Assembly (NCBI GenBank): GCA_964412395.1
Contig: CAYPOY010000063.1
Span: 1 to 20,616 of the forward strand
DNA from: CAYPOY01 sp964412395
Lineage (GTDB): Bacteria > Chloroflexota > Anaerolineae > B4-G1
Direction: 5' to 3'
Length of the DNA stretch: 20,616 bases
Part shown: positions 15,803 through 20,616 of the stretch, in pieces
Position numbering within the stretch: the first letter of the stretch is position 1
Layout: the number at the start of each line of letters is the position of its first letter
Position numbers and translations under genes: made by a program
The notes under the pieces: generated by a model
The model's input: only the letters and a program-made list of their open reading frames with translations
Databases searched by the model: none
Told to the model about the DNA's origin: nothing

Positions 15803-16426
15803 ATGATCATCCACACCATCCCCGTCGGGATAACCCAGACCAATTGCTACGTCGTCGGCTGCGAGGAGACGCAGGAGGGGGTGGTGATTGACCCCGGTGC
15901 GAATCCTGAGCGGATCCTCCGGACGCTTGAGGAGAGCGGGCTGACCATCCGCTACGTCCTTAACACCCACTGCCACTTCGACCACATGGGGGCCAACGCA
16001 GAAATCGTGGCCGTCACCGGTGCGCCCCTGGCCCTCCACCCGGCGGAACTGCCCATTCTGCAGGCCCGGGGCGGTAGTTCCTGGTTCGGCGTGCCAGTGA
16101 AGGAGAGCCCCCTGCCGGACGTGGAACTGGAGGATGGACAGGTGCTGGAGGTGGGCACGCTCCGCTTCCAGGTGCTGCACACCCCTGGCCATTCCCCCGG
16201 CGGGGTGACCTTCTACCTGGAGGAGGAGGGGGCGGCCTTCGACGGGGACGTGCTCTTCGCGATGGGTGTGGGACGTACCGATCTTCCCGGCGGCAACTGG
16301 GACACGCTGATGCGCTCCATTCGAGAGATCCTGTTCGCCCTGCCCGACGAGACCGTCCTTTATCCCGGCCACGGGCCGAAGACGACGGTGGGGCAGGAGA
16401 AACGGTCCAACCCCTGGTTGAGGTGA
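15803..16426 (+). CDS. MBL-fold metallo-hydrolase, glyoxalase II-like
   Basis: A 207-residue cytoplasmic protein. Metal-binding motif HCHFDH at residues 56-61, then HTPGHSPGG from 126, FDGDVLF (bridging Asp) and LYPGHGPKT with the last His: the complete ligand set of a dinuclear hydrolase. The length and the GRTDLPGG segment fit the small glyoxalase-II-like or YcbL-type group, which lacks the long C-terminal substrate domain of true glyoxalase II; the substrate cannot be fixed from sequence. ATG 15803 follows AGGAG at 15791-15795. A palindromic repeat begins 5 bp after the stop. Confidence 0.9.
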   Translation: MIIHTIPVGITQTNCYVVGCEETQEGVVIDPGANPERILRTLEESGLTIRYVLNTHCHFDHMGANAEIVAVTGAPLALHPAELPILQARGGSSWFGVPVKESPLPDVELEDGQVLEVGTLRFQVLHTPGHSPGGVTFYLEEEGAAFDGDVLFAMGVGRTDLPGGNWDTLMRSIREILFALPDETVLYPGHGPKTTVGQEKRSNPWLR

Positions 16427-16430
16427 GACA

Positions 16431-16461
16431 GACTTCCGAAGTCTCAGAGACTTCGGAAGTC
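16431..16461. repeat. 31-bp perfect palindrome after the metallo-hydrolase gene
   Basis: GACTTCCGAAGTCTC (16431-16445) and GAGACTTCGGAAGTC (16447-16461) are perfect inverted repeats around one base. There is no T-run after it, so it is better regarded as a dispersed palindromic repeat than a classic terminator, although its RNA would fold strongly and might protect the upstream 3' end. Confidence 0.75.
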
Positions 16462-16504
16462 GTGACCTAAGGGAAGATAGACATTTTAGTTTTTATGCGA
16501 GTTC

Positions 16505-16532
16505 TTGACTTTTTTGGTGCGCCTGATATAAT
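16505..16532 (+). promoter_or_regulatory. promoter of the cyclase gene
   Basis: TTGACT (16505-16510), 16-bp spacer, perfect TATAAT (16527-16532). Predicted start is near 16539, giving an unusually long leader of about 180 nt. Confidence 0.75.
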
Positions 16533-16538
16533 TTTACA

Positions 16539-16721
16539 AATAAATGCCATCCAGGTCGCTGACAGCGTAACCACATTGTTACCGCGCTGTCATAGTCCAC
16601 TGCGCTTCGCAGATCTGGAGATGCCGCCGACATTGGCACAATGAAAGCGTGTGTGCCTGAAAGTGACTTCTACACAGATGCGGTGATTCCAACATGAACG
16701 GACAAGAATAGGGGGAGACAA
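16539..16721 (+). other. long structured 5' leader of the cyclase gene
   Basis: No coding frame was found. Two hairpins are visible: GACAGCG (16561-16567) with CGCTGTC (16585-16591), extended by TAAC/GTTA across a 3-nt bulge; and CTGCG-ctt-CGCAG (16600-16612). The ribosome binding site GGGGGAG at 16711-16717 precedes ATG 16722. No known riboswitch class was recognised. Confidence 0.4.
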
Positions 16722-18383
16722 ATGACCCTCGTGATAAAACCTGTTCTGACGGTGGATATTGTAGAGTTTTCCAAAAGAAGGTCAGGGGACGACCAGATGA
16801 CGGCCCTACGGGCTTTGATTAAGTTGCTTGACGAGGCTATTCCTGAGGGGCACAACAATCAGAAGATGCGACTTTGGAGCCCGGCTGGAGATGGCGGTTC
16901 CCTGACCTTTGAGGATATTCATGCGGCGGTTGAAACTGCTGTTACACTGGGACAGTACATTGCTCAGTATAACAAGGGGGTCAAACTCTGCGACGCTAAC
17001 GGTCAGGAACTGCCCCGCAGCGAGAAGTCATTAGAGGTGCGGATAGGACTCCATGTCGGTCCTGTTTTGAAGGAGACGGATTTTGACAACCGCGAGAATG
17101 TTTGGGGTAGAGGCATAAACATGTCTGCCCGCGTTGCGAGTCTGGCGAAGCCTAATCAGATTGTTGCTTCTAGAGAGTTCATCGAGCAAGCTGAACTCGA
17201 GAACCATCCGGAGTACGAGATAACAAATATTGGGAGATGGTGGGCAAAACATGATATATCTTTTAGTCTCTTCAACATCTATAAAGATGGTGGGGGAATT
17301 CCACGCTCGGAGGTAGGAGGGTGGTTCGATCCATTTCAACACCCATTGCAACGGGCCATCGGCACCTACTCAGCGATGGCAGAGGAAGAGGTCGAAGCCG
17401 GAAAAAGTGCCTTTCGAGTGCTAGTGCTTGCCAAGAGGCTCTTGGACTTGAATCCTCAATACGAGCGGGCTATACAGATGATACAATCCGTTTCCGTGGT
17501 GACTAAGAGATTTAGGAGACCGGGGCAGCAGATATTGTATGATGCCTTCTTTTCAGGCCTGTCGCCAAGTGCTCTGCTCTACTTTTTCCAAAATGCACAG
17601 TTTAAAGATTTTGAAGCAGGTCGCGTCATATTCGAAGAAGGAAGTGAGGCGAATTCAATGATGATGATTGTCCTGGGGAAAGTTATTCTATTCCAGAGAG
17701 GAGAGAGAAGACCCGATGTCGTGCTGGGCGAGGGCGATATTATCGGCGAGATGGGGTTGTTTAATCCTGAGGGAGAGAAACGAACAGCCACTCTGAAAGC
17801 TTCCAAGAACACTGTCGGCTTGAGCCTTGATTATGACTTTCTCAGGCCCGAGAGCAGTAGAAAACCGTCAGATTGCGAGGATATCCGGGCACAGATATGG
17901 TACCACTACCGTATTCGTAAAAGTCAAAGCCTGATACAGACCGACCGTTTGTTCAAGAATTTATCCGACAAGCGCCGTAATGAATTGTGGGAGAGCTGTG
18001 AGTTCTTGCCTGCCGAGCACAATAAACCTATACAACTGAAGGCCAATGAACCTGTACGACGAGATGTCGATGGATTTATACAACTAGATGCCGATGATGT
18101 GTGGAACAATCATTGGTTGTTGGTGGCAGAAGGAAATGTGATCGTCCGTACAAAAGGTGGTAAGCGCGTAGAGTTTACAAAGGGAGAGTGGTTAGGGCCA
18201 ATCTGTGTGATTGAAGAAGAATCACCTTATGACGTCGTCAAAGCGTCTCCCAATACACATCTTGTCCGTTTGCCCTGGGAGGTTATCAAGGAGCTCCTGA
18301 AAGAATTAAAGACATTCCGTGACAAGTGTGTGGTAGAGGGCTTCAATGCCCATCTGCGCCTCGGCTTGGGGATGGAGTTCTGA
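16722..18383 (+). CDS. class III nucleotidyl cyclase domain fused to two cyclic-nucleotide-binding-like domains
   Basis: A 553-residue protein with no membrane segment. Residues 1-185 are a class III cyclase domain: PVLTVDIVEFSK (metal Asp12), SPAGDGGSLTF (metal Asp57), VRIGLHVGPV, and VWGRGINMSARVASLAKPNQ with transition-state Asn133 and Arg137. The base-selecting positions are Ser53 (Lys in adenylyl, Glu in guanylyl cyclases) and Asn126 (Asp or Cys), so the product is not predictable. A helical linker with a TPR-like stretch follows (about 210-270). A cyclic-nucleotide-binding fold spans about 280-385, with FEAGRVIFEEGSEANSMMMI and the cassette GEMGLFNPEGEKRTATL near 342. A second, degenerate copy spans about 400-540 (WLLVAEGNVIVRTKGGKRVEF). 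Third codon positions are A/T-rich compared with neighbours, suggesting transfer. Catalytic and sensing domains share one chain, which could allow self-regulation (inference). Confidence 0.85.
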   Translation: MTLVIKPVLTVDIVEFSKRRSGDDQMTALRALIKLLDEAIPEGHNNQKMRLWSPAGDGGSLTFEDIHAAVETAVTLGQYIAQYNKGVKLCDANGQELPRSEKSLEVRIGLHVGPVLKETDFDNRENVWGRGINMSARVASLAKPNQIVASREFIEQAELENHPEYEITNIGRWWAKHDISFSLFNIYKDGGGIPRSEVGGWFDPFQHPLQRAIGTYSAMAEEEVEAGKSAFRVLVLAKRLLDLNPQYERAIQMIQSVSVVTKRFRRPGQQILYDAFFSGLSPSALLYFFQNAQFKDFEAGRVIFEEGSEANSMMMIVLGKVILFQRGERRPDVVLGEGDIIGEMGLFNPEGEKRTATLKASKNTVGLSLDYDFLRPESSRKPSDCEDIRAQIWYHYRIRKSQSLIQTDRLFKNLSDKRRNELWESCEFLPAEHNKPIQLKANEPVRRDVDGFIQLDADDVWNNHWLLVAEGNVIVRTKGGKRVEFTKGEWLGPICVIEEESPYDVVKASPNTHLVRLPWEVIKELLKELKTFRDKCVVEGFNAHLRLGLGMEF

Positions 18384-18450
18384 CGCAGTGACACCTTTAT
18401 ACCCTGGCACCTGCGTTGGCTACCCTGCTCTAGCCACAATTCCTTAGTCC

Positions 18451-18476
18451 ACAGCCCCGCCACCGTACGGGGCTGT
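18451..18476 (+). terminator. hairpin between the cyclase and KAP genes
   Basis: ACAGCCCCG (18451-18459) and CGGGGCTGT (18468-18476) form a perfect GC-rich 9-bp stem with an 8-nt loop. No T-run follows, so it may be an imperfect terminator or an mRNA processing or stability structure in the 168-bp gap before the KAP gene. Confidence 0.45.
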
Positions 18477-18551
18477 AGTGGTTATGAGGCACCGTGCATG
18501 TAATGACTCGTCAGCGAAGCAATGTCCAGGAACCTGAACTTTGGAGGCAGC

Positions 18552-20585
18552 ATGGCTGATCTTTCAGTGCACTCAACTTCTCCCATCCTCGACGACCGCC
18601 CTACAATAGAAGATGCACTCGGTTTCGCACCCTATCAGGACACACTGGTTGACATCTTACGCAACCCGGGCACTCGCACTCCACTGACTGTCGGGCTGTT
18701 TGGCACGTGGGGCAGCGGCAAGACCAGCCTGATACGCATGATCAAGGCCCGGATTGACGCGGCTGGCTTGCCCGCCTACCGCACAGCCTGGTTCAATGCA
18801 TGGAAATACGACCGCGAAGAAGCGTTGTGGCGAGCGCTGATTTTGCAGGTCATGGACGCCCTGCGGCCCCGCAAACCCGACGGCACTCTCTACTCCGAAG
18901 ACGAACTGGGCGATGTGCAACGATCACTGGTGCACGACCTGGACAGGCTTGAGGAGAGCCTGTACCGCACAGTAGAGTGGGAGGAAATAGGTCGGTGGAC
19001 ACTGGACTGGGCCAAGGCTTTGCGCGGCACGGCCGAGAGCGCGGCAGAGATTGCCCTGGCCTTTGTGCCCGGGGGAACGCCGCTGGTCAACCTGGCAAAA
19101 AAGGCCGCCCAGATGGTGACCGGCGAGGAAAAGGAAGCCATCACCGAGGCCTTTCGTCGCGAGGTGAGAACCTACCGCCGTGAGCAATTGCGGTCACTAG
19201 AGCAATTCGAAAGAAGCTTCCAGGAACTGCTAGAAAAGCACGTCTTGAGCCATGAAGGACGGCTGGTCGTGTTTGTTGATGATTTAGACCGTTGTCTGCC
19301 AGAGAAGACTATTGAGGTGTTAGAGGCCATCAAGTTGTTCCTGGACGTGCCAGGTTGTGTGTTCGTGTTGGCGCTGGATCAAGAGGCGATTGTCGAGGCC
19401 ATTCAGACTCGCTACGAAGGTAAAGTCAAGGGCCGACAGTACCTGGAAAAGATCATTCAACTTCCTTTCCTTCTACCGCCCATTGAGGCAAAGAACATGC
19501 GCGACTTTGTAGAGTCGCTGGTACCTCATCTGCCCGATCCTCGCTGCAGCGAGGTGTTTGCTGAGGGTCTGCCGCGCAACCCTCGTCAGGTAAAGCGCAC
19601 GATTAACATCTTTCTGCTGCTGTGGAAGCTGTCTCGGCCAAAGTTACCCGAGTCCATCCAACCGGTGCGTCTGGCCAAGGTGGTGGCGATCCAGCATAGC
19701 TATCCTGATCTGTATACCTTGCTGCGCGAGGTACCCCGTCTGCTGCGCGACCTGGAAACCTACTTCCGTACCAAGGCCGATCTTGAGGTGTCAGCCACAC
19801 CGGACACTCCAGCAGCAGATCGCCCCGAGATGCCACTCTTGCCCCCGCAACTTCAAACTTTCATCGGACGAACCACCTTGCGACGGCTGCTAACTTTGCA
19901 CCCGATAGATATGCCTGACGTCAATTTCATTGATCTGACTCCTCAGGATATCCGGCCCTACATATACCTGACACATCGTGTCGAGGCTCAGCTCAAAATA
20001 CCGACGGGGGTGCCACAGCCAGAGATGGTGCGCATCCCGGCTGGCGAATTCACGATGGGCAGCGAGGAGTACGATGACGAGAAACCGGTCCATCAAATAT
20101 ATTTGCCAGATTTTCAGATCGGGCGCTATCCGGTGACAAACTATGAATATCGAGCCTTTGTGCAGGACACTGGTACTAGTCCTCCTCCGCACTGGGAAGG
20201 GAGCGATTACCCTGAGACACTGGGGGACCATCCAGTCGTCTACGTCACCTGGTACGATGCTATGGCCTACTGTCAATGGCTCAGCGAGAAGACAGGCACA
20301 CCCTATCACCTGCCCACTGAGGCCGAGTGGGAGAAAGCGGCACGGAGCTCCGATGGACGAAAGTGGCCATGGGGAAACGAGTGGGACGCAAGCAACTGTA
20401 ACTCGAAAGAAAGTGGTCTTGGCCACACCACCCCTCCAGGCCAGTACTCCCCCCGTGGCGACAGTCCTTACGATGTGGCAGATATGGCCGGCAACGTGTG
20501 GGAATGGTGTCATAGCCTGTTTTGGCCCTATCCGTACCGGAACGACGATGGCCGTGAGGATCTGAACTCGACTTTATCCATTTGA
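18552..20585 (+). CDS. KAP-family P-loop NTPase fused to a truncated FGE-sulfatase (C-type-lectin-like) domain
   Basis: A 677-residue protein. KAP NTPase: TVGLFGTWGSGKTSLIRMIK (Walker A, about residues 46-65), AWFNAWKYDREEALWRALIL (the KAP W-x-Y segment), RLVVFVDDLDRC (Walker B, near 240) and RNPRQVKRTINIF (sensor-like Arg). A weakly hydrophobic stretch near 170-200 could touch a membrane. From about 492 comes the FGE-sulfatase fold: VRIPAGEFTMGSEE, GRYPVTNYEYRAFV, HLPTEAEWEKAARS, VADMAGNVWEWC. The domain normally runs on for about 50-60 residues with RGGSW and a C-terminal catalytic Cys pair; here it stops soon after NDDGREDLN, so formylglycine-forming activity is impossible as it stands. 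ATG 18552 has GGAGG at 18543-18547, better than ATG 18522, which has none. KAP NTPases and FGE-like domains recur in bacterial conflict systems (established); the function here is not proven. Confidence 0.85.
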   Translation: MADLSVHSTSPILDDRPTIEDALGFAPYQDTLVDILRNPGTRTPLTVGLFGTWGSGKTSLIRMIKARIDAAGLPAYRTAWFNAWKYDREEALWRALILQVMDALRPRKPDGTLYSEDELGDVQRSLVHDLDRLEESLYRTVEWEEIGRWTLDWAKALRGTAESAAEIALAFVPGGTPLVNLAKKAAQMVTGEEKEAITEAFRREVRTYRREQLRSLEQFERSFQELLEKHVLSHEGRLVVFVDDLDRCLPEKTIEVLEAIKLFLDVPGCVFVLALDQEAIVEAIQTRYEGKVKGRQYLEKIIQLPFLLPPIEAKNMRDFVESLVPHLPDPRCSEVFAEGLPRNPRQVKRTINIFLLLWKLSRPKLPESIQPVRLAKVVAIQHSYPDLYTLLREVPRLLRDLETYFRTKADLEVSATPDTPAADRPEMPLLPPQLQTFIGRTTLRRLLTLHPIDMPDVNFIDLTPQDIRPYIYLTHRVEAQLKIPTGVPQPEMVRIPAGEFTMGSEEYDDEKPVHQIYLPDFQIGRYPVTNYEYRAFVQDTGTSPPPHWEGSDYPETLGDHPVVYVTWYDAMAYCQWLSEKTGTPYHLPTEAEWEKAARSSDGRKWPWGNEWDASNCNSKESGLGHTTPPGQYSPRGDSPYDVADMAGNVWEWCHSLFWPYPYRNDDGREDLNSTLSI

Positions 20586-20616
20586 GAGTCTTTGAGGAAC
20601 TCGAAAGCCAAAGGTA

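Noticed and set aside
16431..16461. Rho-independent terminator of the metallo-hydrolase gene
   Set aside because: The stem is strong but there is no following T-run, and similarly built palindromes occur inside coding sequence, so a dispersed repeat is the better description.

Overview
The window looks like a chromosomal segment from a GC-rich bacterium, most probably of the phylum Chloroflexota (inference). The reasons are the rplU-rpmA-rpmE-tdk-hpt order behind a DUF2344 gene, a Gram-positive-type SOS box in front of uvrA, and many short palindromic repeats of the kind scattered through such genomes, several sitting in frame inside genes. No rRNA, tRNA or CRISPR array was seen.

Layout. 1-3763 (+): the 3' end of a DUF2344 (radical-SAM-linked) gene, a small overlapping frame, a strong promoter, then L21, L27, an L31 protein carrying an RNA polymerase alpha-CTD-like tail, thymidine kinase, and two tandem HPRT paralogs. 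3699-8624 (-): a restriction-type cluster read as PD-(D/E)xK nuclease (PGN_0703-like), HsdR, then a YgjP/DUF45 zinc peptidase coupled to HsdR by an ATGA overlap. No hsdM or hsdS is present. 8714-10006: decayed ground, with the 3' end of a UvrD-type helicase joined to a truncated TetR regulator, a three-stem repeat element, and a broken UPF0016 (Gdt1) transporter. 10051-12357: queG (-) and a TPR membrane protein (+) on back-to-back promoters; the queG transcript is predicted to be leaderless. 12360-15365 (-): uvrA with an SOS box and an in-frame palindromic insertion. 15542-16426 (+): a small hypothetical protein and a glyoxalase-II-like metallo-hydrolase.

16505-20616 (+) is the most novel part. 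It holds a single-chain signalling protein (class III nucleotidyl cyclase domain plus two cyclic-nucleotide-binding-like domains), followed by a KAP-family P-loop NTPase ending in a truncated FGE-sulfatase (C-type-lectin-like) domain. The cyclase keeps its metal-binding and transition-state residues but has neither the adenylyl- nor the guanylyl-cyclase pair of base-selecting residues. A cyclic-nucleotide-linked conflict or defence module is a reasonable hypothesis, but the sequence alone does not prove it.

How the genes work together: the left block is housekeeping (ribosome large-subunit proteins and nucleotide salvage). The minus-strand block is a remnant of a defence island whose upstream end was lost at the TetR/helicase junction. 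The centre supplies tRNA queuosine modification and nucleotide excision repair under SOS control. The right end is an accessory signalling cassette, with base composition around the cyclase visibly more A/T-rich than its neighbours.
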